From Vermamoeba vermiformis (Eukaryota > Tubulinea > Echinamoebida), in NCBI GenBank assembly GCA_045837725.1, contig JBEWZL010000013.1, positions 600,885-664,884 on the forward strand: DNA of 64,000 bases. The letters run 5' to 3'. The position numbers and the translations under genes were made by a program. Numbering within the stretch: position 1 is the first letter of the stretch; the number at the start of each line of letters is the position of its first letter. A model generated the notes under the pieces. It saw only the letters and a list, made by a program, of their open reading frames with translations, did not search any database and was not told where the DNA came from. This document shows, one piece after another, positions 9,565 through 21,787 of the stretch.

Positions 9565-12509
9565 TTACTGTTTTACAATTTTGATCAGAATATTTCGAAC
9601 GATAGGATCTTCGTCTAGAGCCCTTTTCGCGTCTTGAACTGTAGCAAACTGCTTCGAGGCTAACAAAATTGCGAGTGGTACGACTTTCTTCTTTTGGAAG
9701 GCGATCTCGTATTGTTTTGAAACAGGCAATTGTCGAATTTCATCGGTAACATCGTCTAATCCATGTATAGACTTAAGTAAGCACGTTGTAGCGAATTCAA
9801 GATCGACTCCGGCCACATCCGCAACAATTTGAGCAGATCTATAGTACAACTTGTTGTTGCTGATAGTCAGATCGATCATTCGATTATGCCACACTTTGCC
9901 TTTCAGCACGTGGGCACCGGTGGATATAGCATTTAACGCCCACTTGACCGAACTTTCGAGCAATCCTGGCAGCTGCAGCGCGAGGTCAAATGAGGGTAGT
10001 TGAAAATCTACAACGACTTTAGCGTGCGTGCGGAGATTAGCGAGTGCTGAACTGAAGTGCGTGGATTTGGTTTGATGGCGCCAACACAGCAGCACGACGT
10101 TGACTTGTGTTTGACTGACTGTTTTTTCGATGATGTTGTGAAGATTTTCCGCTGATTGACCCTGAGCGTATAATACGACGAGGAGGTCGTTGGAAGTCAG
10201 TTGGGGTGCGTGGTAATTGAGAAAATCTCGGTCGGAGATCTTGTAACAACTATCCACGTGACTCATGTTGCCAGCTCGATTTCCAAAAATGGACCATCCT
10301 CCACTAACAAAGCCTCTAATATCATCAAAATGAGCGCCATATGTCGGAGGACACTCCGATGCGTCGGTCAATCCAAGAATAGAAATCGATTCTTCGCCCA
10401 AATAAAACACGTGACCGTTGTTTTTCAACGCATCACCGGCCAACTGCAAATATAAAAATTAATTAATACCGTCGTGATGCATATTTGCAGATGCGTCGTT
10501 TTATACCTGTACAACTTTGGACAAATCTTCTTCGGCCAAATAAGTCGCGCGACACGTCCTTTCGAACGACTGCAGTAAATGTGGTATATTTCGACGGCCA
10601 TTGGGAAGCTAAATGAATTAATTAGCTCGGCGGGCACTACCAATATTTCCTTATTTGGCAAAATTACCTCGTCTGGTAATAGCGGAATATTATTGGATAA
10701 CTGCATTGAGTACGCGAATATAATTTCAATTAACATTTTTGTTGCCGTTCCACCTGCACAAATAAGCTTATTAATATCATATACTATATCACTATTATCA
10801 TATCCTCATAATGAATTAGTATTAGGGTGTCGAAATGTAGCGGATCAGATCCCGTACCTTTCATTCTAGAAGATCCAGTGACAGCTTCAGGGCCTAGAAC
10901 AGGTGTCACCAAAAAGTGACGCCCGCTTCCAACGCGATTAGCGAGCTCTGTAACTATAGTTTTCATTGTAGGTATTTGTTCGTTTTCGGATGCAGGTCCA
11001 AGTGGCGTTGTGCCGTTGCGGATCCAGCCTTCTAACGGAATATTTCTTGCCGCCTTCGGGTCATTAAATCCCATAAGAATAGTAGTGCATTGAGAATCGA
11101 CCTAAAAAGCATTGTTAATAACCAGATCCAGCTCCATAAAAATGACAAAATTATAGGTATGATCGAGATGTTCTTATCATATTTGAAGTATGTTATTCAA
11201 TCGTTGATGACTTTAATATAAAATACACTAATACTAGGAAATTTCAGTCAGATTGAAAAATTTCTGTTTTTAATCTTGGAGATAATTCAAAAGATTTGGT
11301 CTACTAATATAGTAATATCCAGCAATGATATAAATCATTCAACTATACGACACGATCTCGATCGTACGGACTCAGCGTCAAAATCATTTCGTAAATTGAC
11401 CTGATCCGACAGAAAAATCGAGTGTTGGCAAAAAATCAAATAAAATTCAGCTAAATATAGATTAACGAATTATTATTCGGCTAAATTCAATGAGCGAAAG
11501 ATTGCCCCTAATTTTCAGTATATAAATCGGTATAGCAAAAGATTACCTCTGGCGTATTCAAGATCCAATTGATTTGTGATCCGACGTAAGGCGCAGATAA
11601 TCCACAAGTGATGCCGATGAATATAATATGAGCATAGGACTTGCTGTTGATTAAGTTGCGCAGATCCGCTACTGCTTGAAAAGTGTCGTCTTCGGCGGCT
11701 TCTTGACTCTTAATTAAAGCTAGATCATTGCCAGCCATCAAATATCGGAACTCTATGTTCATATTATATCGTTCTGATAGCTGTATAACAAGTTAATACC
11801 TATTTATATCCGATTCACAAGAAAAACCCACATCCGAAATTTTCTACAGTAAATACTGGGGTCTGGGCTTATAATGATTGTAAAATTCCGCAATAATTTC
11901 GCATTTGTAACAGAGGAATATTTTGATAGGGTGTTAATATGCAGTATGAAATTGTATTGAATAAAAAACGGTTTTGGATCGTAACAAAAAAAAATTTGCA
12001 ACAAGATCTGCGGTTTATAAAATAATAATACGATAATTACCTTATTTAGACTACGGGCACAAAAGAATGCTAGACGCCCGCTGGTTCCCGCGCCAGTCAT
12101 GACCGCCAATACTGGTTTATTGGCTAATCCGATTTTTTTAAATTAGTTACAGTAAATTATTTTGTATAATATTAGAATAATATGTATTGTATTAAATACG
12201 TAGGAATCGAAGTAATATTCTTATTATTGACACTTATTGTTGACACTTTTAATAATTTCAGGTCAAAAAATGTAAAATTATTATATTCTTACCTTTATGC
12301 TTAATATGTGTATATATTGACTGACATAATGCTTCTAAATTATCTAGGAACGGTTTATCATTAACTGAATCAAAAGTCTTCCATCCACTGAAGATTTGAG
12401 CATCAGTTTGCCTGAGCAATCTTACAATGCCTCGAGCACCTGCAATATCCAAATCCTGCGTGAGAGGATTGGATTGCTCGGTGACTACAGGTATTGCAGC
12501 TGTTGTCAT
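9565..12509 (-). CDS. GCKR: Glucokinase regulatory protein homologue (SIS domains)
   Basis: Seven exons (12293-12509, 12041-12123, 11547-11780, 10858-11101, 10668-10753, 10507-10608, 9565-10443) close to 614 residues, matching the vertebrate length. Family hallmarks in order: TEQSNPLTQDLD near the N-terminus, GAGTSGRLAFF in the first SIS domain, YLMAGNDLAL, FIGITCGLSAP, GPEAVTGSSRMKGG, then the second SIS domain with STGAHVLKGK and the helical C-terminal lid. Animal GCKR inhibits glucokinase in response to fructose 6-phosphate, and the family is related to the bacterial MurNAc-6-phosphate etherase MurQ. Which ligand or partner is used here is unknown. The ATG at 12509 is chosen because the frame upstream has no ATG. 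Part of the gene was copied to 6612-6942. Confidence 0.92.
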
Positions 12510-13094
12510 AATAGCTGCTTGCGGGATAAAAATATCCCAATTGAATTTCGATCTGTTTCTTTTACCCCGTGGCACTCGGACCACAACTCATATAAATCGG
12601 TCAATAGAATTTATAATCATTGGTATGTAATGATAATTAATGATATTGGTGTTTATTTAAACAATTTAAATTGATCTTTTTTGATCGTCGTGCATCTTGC
12701 AATCCTCACCTTGCAATAATTTGATTTCAAGCGAAAATAGGTTAATTAGAAATTAAAACGACTAACAGTATATTTTTTAGAGTAAATAGGTTTTAGTGGT
12801 AACCTTGAGTCACTGCCTAGATGCCCGCAAAGAATTCAAAGTGACCGCGCACTAATCTACACCTAATATTCGAATCTAAGTATTTGAGAAAGTCGTCGAT
12901 ATGGAAAGTTCCGAACGGATTTACTGGGGACCTCAGAACAGTCTCGTGCGGCTATGCTGACAGCGGTAAAAATCACGAGTGCTTGGCCCTACAACATATT
13001 ATTATTAAACCGTGGCTTTGTGGTGGTTTTGCCACGACGATTGCAATGTCATAATCGTAAGTAACAAAGTGACGTTTATTGAATAATTGGCATA
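12510..13094. other. Intergenic, no gene seen
   Basis: 585 bases between the GCKR start and the end of the ankyrin gene. AT-rich, with no open frame that resembles a protein and no tRNA fold. The right part (12830-13060) is somewhat richer in CG but I see nothing recognisable. Confidence 0.5.
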
Positions 13095-14294
13095 TTAATA
13101 GCTGTGCTTACAAGGGCATCCATTCGCGTGCAAGTATTCACCAATTTCGTCGCTCATATACGCAACATCGCAGGCGAGTGCGTGCCACGGACAGCCATGT
13201 TCGTGCGCGTATTTGATGCAGTCGAGTGAGCCATAGAACGCTGCACCTAAGATAGTCTCAGCGTCCCAGGGACACTTGTTCTCGTGCAAATACTGCAGGA
13301 TTTTAATATGCCCATGTCTGGCGGCGTCTTCGCACGTTTGTTCGTTCCATTCACAGCCGATTTCGTGCAAATATTGAAGCACGTGCAAGTGACCGGATCT
13401 CGCGGCCAAGTTACACGTTGTATAGGACGATTGGATGCCGTTATCGTAAAAATAACGCACTAGATGCAGGTGTCCTGCAGTTATTGCTGCGTCGCAGTCA
13501 GAGGAGTTGAAAGTAATGCCGTTTTGATGAAGGCAAATGACGCTCTCCAAAGATCCGGATCTCACTGCCGCCGTGCTGATTTCCCATGAATTGGCAAGAG
13601 TTAGCGGGACGTTGTCGAGTGCAAGCTTAATACATTCGATATTGCCTGCGCTCGCCGCTTCTTTTGCCGCATCCAAAACGACTTTGTAACCGTCTTTTAC
13701 GAGCTGTTTAAACACTTCAAAATGTCGGTTTCGCACTGCTGTGAATGTGATTAATTCACTGACTCTACAGCCAGCTTGTACTGCATATTTAAAGCAGTCG
13801 TAGTGTCCACCAGTGATTGCTCCCGTTGTAGTGTCTAGATCTCGAGAGCATCCATTGTCAATTGCGTACTTTAAGCAGTCCAGATGGCCTCTAGATGCAG
13901 CCTTTTTGCATACTTTCGCATTCCACTCGCAGCCATTTTCGTGCACGTATTTCAGGCACAATAAACTGCCTCCTTGCGCGGCGTTCCAGGCGGTTTTTTT
14001 GTTCCAAGGCGATCCGTGTTCATAAGCGTATTTTAAACAATTAAAATAGCCTCTGTAAGCCAAATAAGAGCATAATAAATCCTCTGGTTGCAAATCCGGG
14101 TCTTCTCCAAACAGATCGTCTTCTAATTTTGCGTATCTCGCCAAATAAGCTCTGCAGAGTTGGTATAAATGCTTTGACGTGCATTTAATAAATGCAAGCT
14201 CCCATCTAATGACCGAAGCAGGCGTGTAGTAGCCACATGATTCTTCGTTTAGCCAGTCAAACACTGACATCCACACATCATCCGGTAAATCCAT
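13095..14294 (-). CDS. Ankyrin-repeat protein with F-box-like N-terminus
   Basis: Single exon, 399 residues. The N-terminus LPDDVWMSVFDWL resembles an F-box start. From about residue 75 to the end it is built of repeats of about 26-33 residues with the pattern GHLxCLKYAxExGCxWN, in which Trp, Cys and Gly positions recur. This degenerate ankyrin style, with C-L-K-Y-A and N-G-C-x-W signatures, is common in amoebae and in giant viruses of amoebae. A probable role is substrate binding in an SCF-type ubiquitin ligase, inferred from the architecture only. It lies in a cluster with other F-box and LRR genes. The lack of introns in a 1.2 kb gene contrasts with its intron-rich neighbours. Confidence 0.85.
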   Translation of the reverse strand: MDLPDDVWMSVFDWLNEESCGYYTPASVIRWELAFIKCTSKHLYQLCRAYLARYAKLEDDLFGEDPDLQPEDLLCSYLAYRGYFNCLKYAYEHGSPWNKKTAWNAAQGGSLLCLKYVHENGCEWNAKVCKKAASRGHLDCLKYAIDNGCSRDLDTTTGAITGGHYDCFKYAVQAGCRVSELITFTAVRNRHFEVFKQLVKDGYKVVLDAAKEAASAGNIECIKLALDNVPLTLANSWEISTAAVRSGSLESVICLHQNGITFNSSDCDAAITAGHLHLVRYFYDNGIQSSYTTCNLAARSGHLHVLQYLHEIGCEWNEQTCEDAARHGHIKILQYLHENKCPWDAETILGAAFYGSLDCIKYAHEHGCPWHALACDVAYMSDEIGEYLHANGCPCKHSY

Positions 14295-14680
14295 CTCTAT
14301 TCTGAATATGACCTACAAGGCATTAATAATTAGAAATATCCAATATTATTCAATTATGTCGCATTCAAAAAATCGATTAAAAATTCGAGAATAGTATGTC
14401 ACGTTGCAAACTATTAAAGTTAATCAATAGATGATTAAAATTATTAGTAATTAATAAAAAGCTACCCGTTAAGTAGCGGAAAGCGTGAAGGGAAATAAAC
14501 TATTATTGGCATACCCTTCCTGGTTCCTATTAAATACAGTTAAATTATCCTTAGTTAACAAGTGTTGATACTATTATTGAGGGAAAAAAAAGTCGTTGTT
14601 GGCCCTCGTCCAAAATAACGCGCCCTGGTTCAATGGTAATGACTTAAGTCGCCGGATTTTAGCAACTGAAGGGTTTATAA

Positions 14681-16536
14681 CTACTTATAAGATTTAAAAA
14701 TATCTTGAACAACGTTATCAAGCGGTTCCACGCCAGGGTGAGTGACGTGTGACAAGATCTTGATCCAAAGTTCGCGTGGAAGCATCGCCAGCGCTTGATG
14801 ACTTCGTGCAATATTGTGGGACAGAATGACAACTTTGAATTGTGCCTCCGACTTGAGCTGTCTGTTGCGTTTCAATAACGATGGCACATTCTTCATTCCT
14901 CCTCGTACCGGATTTATCGTTGTCAGTGCGTAATTGGTTTGCAATAGCTGAGTGATTGTGCTTTCAACCATCGGTACTTCGTCATCAAACAAACAACCGA
15001 GGCCAATGTGGGTTACGCTGGTGTTTTTTCTGAGTCCGTCGCATAGTACGTCAAGGTTTCTTGCACTATCGAATTTGCACCCAACTGCCAAATGACGAAG
15101 GGTGGTGTTAACTTCAAGCATATTAGCAACACTCTGCAATCCTTCAAAGTCATATTGGTGTCGTCCGCAGAGAAGATTGAGTTTGCGAATAGTTTTGTTC
15201 TTCATCATAGCGTCACTAATAATTACAAGCATTTCATCGGTAAGTCTTAGAGCTAACGATAAATTTGTCAGTGATGTGGTTGCTCTGATTAAATCTGCTA
15301 TCAATTTAATGTGCTCAATATGGAATTCTAAATTCGCAAGTTCAATGCTGTCAAGCTGTTCGTTGTCTTCAGAGCGTCACATAATGCCTTTAATCCTTCA
15401 ATATCTTCCTTAACACATATTATCCTGAGACTTTTCAAAGTAGAATTATGCTTCAATCCTTCGGCCAAAGGCGTGCAACTGAAAATTTGTGGCAAAGCCA
15501 AGTTCGTCAAGCACGTGTTTGTTTTCAACGCATTGCCCAGAATTGTAACTTCGTCTTTTTGCATTTCGCAAGAAACATCTAAGTTTGAAATTTTGATTTG
15601 ATTGTGAGCCAGTGCGTTGAATAACAACTTGGGAGCTTGATCTGTTTCTAGGCTCAAATACAAACTCTTCAAAGTTGTATTGACCTTCAACCCTGATAAT
15701 ACGAGCTCCATATCCTCGGCAGTAGTATCGTCTTCAAGTGACAGCGATAACTTCTCGAGTATTTTGTTCTCGCTGAGAATTTTGTTGACATAATGACATT
15801 GACCGTTCGACACACATAAGGTCAATTCTCTCATTGACGGGTGGCTTGATAAAATCGGAGTGATTAATGTCCAGTATTCTGCTGTAGCTACTTCCTTCAA
15901 TGCGAAGTAACTTTTCAGCTGATTGTTCTGAAGTGCATCCGCTAACGCTTGGCATTCATCCAACGTCGCTGGCTCGAACGGAATCTTCAATTCTTCTAAT
16001 GTTTGTAAATGTTGTAGTGCTTGTAGAATACTGCTGAGATTGATGTCCACGCCGGCGTCCTTCCGCAGAAAAATTTTACGGATGCGACTTGCCCGGATTG
16101 CCGTCGCCAATTTATCTAGATTTTCCTTGTCCAAATTAGTATAAAAATCGAGGCTAGCACTCGCAGGATCTTTGTGTTCTCGAATGACATTTGAAATGAA
16201 ATCCACGTCTTTGTTGTTGCGGATTGACCACAGAATCGACTTTTCACGCAATAACATGTCGTGAAATAAGTGCCATTTGTCTTTCGGTATGTCTTGCAAT
16301 TTTATTTTGTCATAGCACCAGGGATAGAAGCTGAATGGACCGTTGTGGTTTAGTGCTTGCTGAACGTCGTTTATAATTGGAATGTCTGCCTTTAAAATAA
16401 TTAGCAGCTTCCCTATCGGAGTATTTTAAAATATTTTAAAATAAAACTAATTATTAGACTCAGTTATTCTCCGGTCCCATGGGAAAAGACCGAAAATTAA
16501 TTTGCTTAAATGATAGCTTACCTCGTCGCTCTCCAT
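14681..16536 (-). CDS. RNI-type leucine-rich-repeat protein, with one frame break
   Basis: Exon 1 is only 15 bases (16522-16536, coding MESDE), then one long exon from 16389. RNI-like repeats of about 28 residues run through it (pattern ALKTNTCLTNLALP, LRKNTSVTHIGLG). Near 15335 the frame stops after SLTALNLRI, but the repeat pattern continues at once in another frame (IADLIRATTSLTNLSLAL) to the stop at 14681. There is no room for an intron, so this is either a one-position frameshift in the genome or a sequence error. A second F-box-like segment (LPRELWIKILSHV) lies near the C-terminus. It is paralogous in design to 25893-27335. Shares a 146-base divergent promoter with the gene at 16683. 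Confidence 0.7.
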
Positions 16537-16682
16537 CCTCAGTTTAGTCGAGCTTTTTACTAATTTTATCTACTTGGTTTGTAGCAACCGTTGTAAGTCG
16601 TTGTGGATCCACAACGTAAATAAACAAAAATAAAAACAATTTTTTGTGGAGATCAACCACAAGCTTCAAATCTTTGTCAAAA

Positions 16683-18363
16683 ATGGAAGTAAATCCGTGA
16701 GTATCAATAATATAGATCGTAGAGCTGAAAATAACGTCTAACGCCGCCTCTTTAATAGATCTGAAAATCAGTTTTTCAGCAATAAGGACACGTTCCTCAA
16801 TATGACTATTTTTCTATCGATGAAAGCTATATATAGAATGCGTTGCGTGTCTAGATTATTTAATTTATGGCTATCTGATCTACAAAATAATATTGCATGG
16901 AAAAAGAAAATTCAGTTAATGTTTCCTGATTCATACGAAGAGATATTACAGAATCCATTCGGAGATCAAATGCAAAGAGTATTGAAATATGATTCATTTG
17001 TAGATGAAGGACACTTTGTATCGTATTTTTCAGATCCTTTACGTTGCGAACGAAACTGCTATCAGATCGTGTATCAAATTCCTTGGCTCACTGATACATT
17101 TTTAATTGCTCTCGAAGAAGTTATTTATTTATATAACGCAGTCTCAGCCTCAATACTAGCCAATTTGAAATTGCAGTTTTCAAATTATGACGTGTTACTT
17201 AATATCAAAGGTACGATAACAATATATATGGCTATTTTTTAACCTTTTGGAATTTATAGACCATAAAATTGGGTTCTTAGAACCAGATGATAATATCCTG
17301 ATAGTGTATCGCTTAGAGAACGGATCATTCATTCATGAACGCACCGAGACATCACCTGATTTCATAAATCTTTTACGACAAATTTATGGCGACTATGTGA
17401 TAGAAAGAGAAGATTTTGCAACAGAAGTGTCGTATTCATTCCGTTCAATATCAAAGAACGAACTAGCAAAGAAAATTTCATTTCCGGCCTCAGAGTGTTT
17501 TGAAGAGTTATCAGCGTTGGATCCAGTTATATACATTTGCTATCAAGACACAAATTATGCAAATTACTTCATTTGCGAGCTTAATTGCATCACTCAATGT
17601 GAACGGCAGTTGTATTCGAGCAAATTGAAAGTTTGCGTTAGTGATGGTGACCAAGGAATTCAGTCAATTAAACTGACAGAAAATGCACACGGAAAATATT
17701 TGAAGATTTATCAATGTGGATATAAAGACTATTATGTGGAAATATTCGATCTGACGCACCACAAAGTGATTTACTCCGGAAAATTTTACGACGAATTCGA
17801 TCAGCAAGCGCGAGAATTTTGGTCGAGTTTGACGTATAATCCCGGAACACCTTATTTCAGCGTTGCTGGTAAACATTTGTTCATATTTTATCTATCGGTT
17901 TAGTTCTAACGTTAATCTTGTCTCAGATCACGTCTTAACCGTCCAAAAATTCGATCTTGCGAATACGAATGTATCCCACAAAGATGCAAAGGTCGAAATG
18001 TACTATACTTATGACCAACCACGAGATTTTTTGGGATCGCATTCAATAAGCAAGATGAGGTGGCTAAACGAGGACATTTTGACGTTCAAATATAGCAAAG
18101 ATTCTTTCCGTTTAGCATCGTTCAAAAAGCCAATGATTCGCCAAGTGTTTTTTTCGATAAAAAGATGCAACGTCATTGGCCAAATCGAAGAAGATGTGAA
18201 GGATGTTTTTGTCGATGGAGACAACGTATTCTGCTTCGCTCGGACTGACGAGATATACCATATTCAGTTGGATATGTCATACGTGGAAGCAAAAACTAAG
18301 AAAAGGAAGCTTTTGGAGGTCGCTGACGAAGATACTCAAATCGCCAAAAAAGCGAAAAACTAA
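16683..18363 (+). CDS. Uncharacterised F-box-like protein
   Basis: Exons 16683-16696, 16759-17210, 17260-17868 and 17927-18363 sum to 503 residues. After a 14-base first exon, the region DTFLNMTIFLSMKAIYRMRCVSRLFNLWL has the spacing of an F-box (hydrophobic, then C-V-S-R-x-F). The rest is rich in aromatic and beta-type segments such as KYLKIYQCGYKDYYVEIFD, perhaps a degenerate propeller, and ends in a basic tail KKRK/KKAKN that could serve as a nuclear signal. No catalytic motif. The acceptor of exon 2 could also lie 18 bases further on, keeping frame. Function unknown; an SCF adaptor is the natural guess. Confidence 0.7.
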
Positions 18364-18476
18364 TAAATATTTTCGGATGTGCTTACAAGATGCATTTGTC
18401 CAACTACACTCGCGTACGGTCCTTAAATTTGTTGATACAAAGAGCTAATACCACAAGTACCAGTCATTGGTTACAG

Positions 18477-20194
18477 CTAAGCAGTATAATTTATTGCGCC
18501 TTTTTGATGCTGGATCAAACTGCTGTACTCATTCGCTGAGCCTAAATTATCAGTACTTCCACCAGTCGTTTGTCCCTCGTTGATCTTACGGCCATTATCT
18601 ACAGTATCCTTTCGCTTACAACAAGAGCAGCACGTCTCTGCTAAGAACTCTCGCGAAGGATAAACGAACGCATCCAAAAAGCCCTTAAGTGACAATGAGT
18701 TAGCACAAACGTAATTGCATAATATAGCATTAGAAATTGAAAAATATTTACGTTATTATCATTCAATCGGTCAATTGTATTTGCAAAACGGATTCGATCC
18801 GAACATTCGATTTGCTTAACGAGACTTACTTCGAGTGGGAATATCGTAGCCTGCAATAGGAACAGTATGAAAATCGATTGCTGTGAAATAGTGTTCTGAA
18901 CACGGTTCACTAAGGCTGTGTAACGGCAAATTAGTCGAAATCTTGTTTCGAAAAAGAAATACTAATTCGTACCTGGCAAGTTGGTCACTATAGAGACTAA
19001 TAAGAACATTAATAAGCGCATATAAGCCTTCTTTTTCACGAATGACATGTATCTGTTGACTTGACGCATAATTTTGAAGTAGACTATTATGTTGTAAATC
19101 CAGATCACCATCAGCGGGATATAATACATTGATGCACGTAGCATCGGGTGGTCATTGTTGATCCAACACCTGTGATAATATAGCACAATCAGATTGAGAA
19201 TGATCATAACGGAACTTAAGACCGATCTTCAAGAATGTCGCGAGATTGTCTTATTGAATGTAATTACCATGCAATTTTGTCTCCTGGATTTCCTTTACCA
19301 AAGCCGTGCATAAGAAATATGGCTATAATACTAAGAAGTGGAACTCCAAAGCCGACAATAATCGATCCGATTAAAACTTTTCTTAGCTTCGTGTCTGGCC
19401 ATCCTTTACTAATACCCTGTGATATTATGTTAGTATTTATAGCATACAGTAATATATTTAAGCCATTTGCGGCAAAGAGAGTCAAAGTGAATCCGATCTG
19501 TTTTTGGCTTACCAAATGTAAATACGTTGCTATACAAGATGCCCACAAAATTGATGCGAAATCGAAATATTGCGTCGAGCTAGCCTATTATAATAGAGTT
19601 TAAGTATGATTGTCGCAAAATAACAAAAATGAGATTCTCGTTGGTAATTTCGAGCGATTGTTCCGAGTTTGATTAAGAAGTACCTGAATAAGGCATAATA
19701 TGCTATCAGGTTCATTATCCATCCTCCAATATAATACACTAATGACGCCCGTCAAGCCTTTGCCCATATTTGATACACTAAAGTAAATTTTCCGTTAGGC
19801 CCGATCCGTATTAAAAAAATTATTATTGCATAGAAGTAGGTCATATAATTATTATCTAATATTCTATTAAAGTTTGACGGTATGACTTACCATAAATAAA
19901 AAACGAGAGATCGACCACTTTGACCCTTCTTACTGCACAAAAATAAGATGATAACTACAAATGCGCCTAATGCGCCCAAACAGCTCGAAATAACTCGGCC
20001 AAGCCTAAAATAAGCCGATCAGATCTCGCGTGTTGCAAAATAATTTTTGTTCTTCTGCACGCGTCGACAAAATAATATACATGCTTGATTTTAATAATAA
20101 ATAAATAATTTGTTTGTGAAGTAGATAATTATTTGTTGCAGGACAATTTCACCTACCGAACTATTTCGATCTCGTGATCTGTCAAATCAGGCAT
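18477..20194 (-). CDS. Seven-transmembrane receptor, cAMP-receptor-like (class E type)
   Basis: Multi-exon gene starting at 20194 (MPDLTDHEIEIVR). Hydrophobic segments follow in receptor order: VISSCLGALGAFVVIILFL (TM1), a TM2 region ending in FYLCVS, TM3 near FASILWASCIATYLHLV, TM4 in VLIGSIIVGFGVPLLSII, an extracellular CW motif before RASMYYIPLMVIWIYNIIVYF (TM5), TM6 in LLMFLLVSIVTNLPG, and TM7 with FLDAFVYP. The C-tail has a Cys cluster (TCCSCCKRKD) suited to palmitoylation, then a Ser/Thr-rich end. The CW before TM5 and the DAFVYP in TM7 recall the cAMP-receptor and Crl families of Dictyostelium. The ligand is unknown. The 142-base space to EMC7 is a divergent promoter. Confidence 0.8.
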
Positions 20195-20336
20195 TATCGC
20201 TGTTTAACTTGATAAGGATTTTATACACACGCAGACATTATATTATATAGATACTGTTGGTTCTGATCAAAAATATTAAAATTAATGCACGTTTGTCCTC
20301 GTTACTATTTTTTGCTCCTTTCCCAAGCGAACACCA

Positions 20337-21313
20337 ATGATGAGTAATATTAAAATCTATTGTATATTGTTATCTATATTATGTATATTTTGGTAAGTAT
20401 CATCTGCTTTCAGTGATACTAGTAATTATGGCTGATCGGCATCTCTTTTAGCCTTGGCGTGCGAAGTGACGAGGATCAACAAAATTACAGCGTAAAAGGC
20501 ACTATTAAATTTCATATTCGAGGCAATGATAGCTTTCACGTCACACCTGAATTGAAGAAGAAAGCTTTAGATGATCTTCGAGTGTATTTGTCTGGCAACG
20601 GACTTCACTTCACCACTTTGGCGAAAAAAGATGCTTCATTCTCATTGTATCCAATTATACGCTTTATAATAATTTTAAACACGACTCAAATTTTTAAAAT
20701 ATTTTTGCAATATTACTTTCCGGATTCAGCCAGACAAATACTACTTTCCGTGATAATATTGTATATTTACTACACGTTATATATTTAATTGATTATTTCC
20801 TTGACTCTTTTGCAGTGACAACGTACCAAGCGGCAATTACATATTGGAAGCGGCCTCCACCATCTTTGATTACCCTCCGGTACGTTACTTAAGGATATTA
20901 AAAGCAAACAATAGTATTTACGAGGCATTTAGCTTAAAGTCGATGTTGGCGTCAAGAACAAAGGCAAGATCCGTGCCAAAATGCTCGATGATTTGTCAGC
21001 TCCTTACCCGATCTCCATGGAACCTGTTGGCCGATTGAACTACTTCGAGGTAAGCCTAAGCAATATGTTGTATTATTATAATGTCGTGATCTAATTGCGT
21101 TGTTTGTTGTAGGAGAGAACATCCGGTTTGGCCGTGATGAAAAATTTGTTGTTCTCACCGATGGTTATTATGACGGTGGTTATGCTGGGCATGACTGCTT
21201 TCATGCAAAACATTGATCCAAACACGTTGAAAGAGATGCAAAACCAAGGCAACGGCGATGCACCCCAACGACAGGACGATCCTGCAGCATTGATTTCGGA
21301 CTTCATGAACTGA
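20337..21313 (+). CDS. EMC7: ER membrane protein complex subunit 7
   Basis: Exons 20337-20392, 20452-20646, 20816-20879, 20933-21049 and 21113-21313 total 210 residues. A signal peptide (IYCILLSILCIFCLG) is followed by a beta-sandwich domain beginning VKGTIKF, with VPSGNYILE and PPLKVDVG. After NYFEERTSG comes one membrane segment (LFSPMVIMTVVMLGMTAFM) and a cytosolic tail ending DFMN. This order and the PYPISMEP segment match EMC7 of animals and fungi, a subunit of the insertase that places tail-anchored and multi-pass proteins in the ER membrane. Confidence 0.9.
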
Positions 21314-21437
21314 TGTGACTTAAGTAAATGTACATTTTGCATAAGATCGTGACGCACAGTGCAACGCTAATGTCAGCTTGAAGTCGGTTTAGGTAATTAC
21401 TGGATGTGGCACTTGCCCGCTATAACCCTTTGTCACT

Positions 21438-21787
21438 CAGGCGATTAATCTTGAACTTGCACAAGACCTCACGGAGGAGGAGGTCCTGGCATGGGTCCCA
21501 TCTGCGTTGCCAAACAGTAAGTAGAAAGCAAAGCTGGAATGTTTTGCTTTTCGTTGCGATGTTGGATGTTGTCGTTGCTGAGTGGGTCCAGAGGGCGACA
21601 AAATCGCAAAGCAACGTGGCACAGATGGTCGAGTGGTTCAAGACGTTAGTTTCAGGTACTAATCCAGGCAACTGGGCGTGGGTTCGAATCCCACTCTGTG
21701 CACCATTTTTTTTGCCTTTTTCCTGCCCTGTTCCTCCCTCGCCTTTGTCTGCCTTCCTCGTTCCCTCTCAAGCAACGACAACACACC
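21438..21787 (+). pseudogene. Dispersed copy of GLDC exon 7, intron and tRNA-Leu
   Basis: Matches 2727-3106 of GLDC: the acceptor CAGGCGAT, part of exon 7 with internal deletions, the donor ACAGTAAGTAG, the intron with tRNA-Leu, and the pyrimidine-rich sequence after it, ending at ACAACACA. The exon part lacks several codons, including the bases around the family cysteine after LHKT, so it cannot code. The copy kept the intron, so it moved as DNA. The tRNA in it remains intact. Confidence 0.92.
21619..21702 (+). tRNA. tRNA-Leu (anticodon CAG), second copy
   Basis: Same 84-base cloverleaf as 2934-3017: acceptor GCACAGA/TCTGTGC, loop TTCAGGT, variable arm CCAG/CTGG, T loop TTCGAAT, discriminator A, encoded CCA (21703-21705) and a T run. 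While the flanking exon scrap has decayed, the tRNA has not, so it may be functional. Confidence 0.92.

Noticed and set aside
14610-14660. Possible tRNA (GCGCCCTGGTTCAATGGTAATGAC)
   Set aside because: A D-arm-like start is present but no matching acceptor stem or T arm can be folded.
19415-19450. Possible 31-base intron in the 7TM receptor gene
   Set aside because: GT-AG borders exist, but removal would break the frame; reading through keeps a continuous membrane protein.
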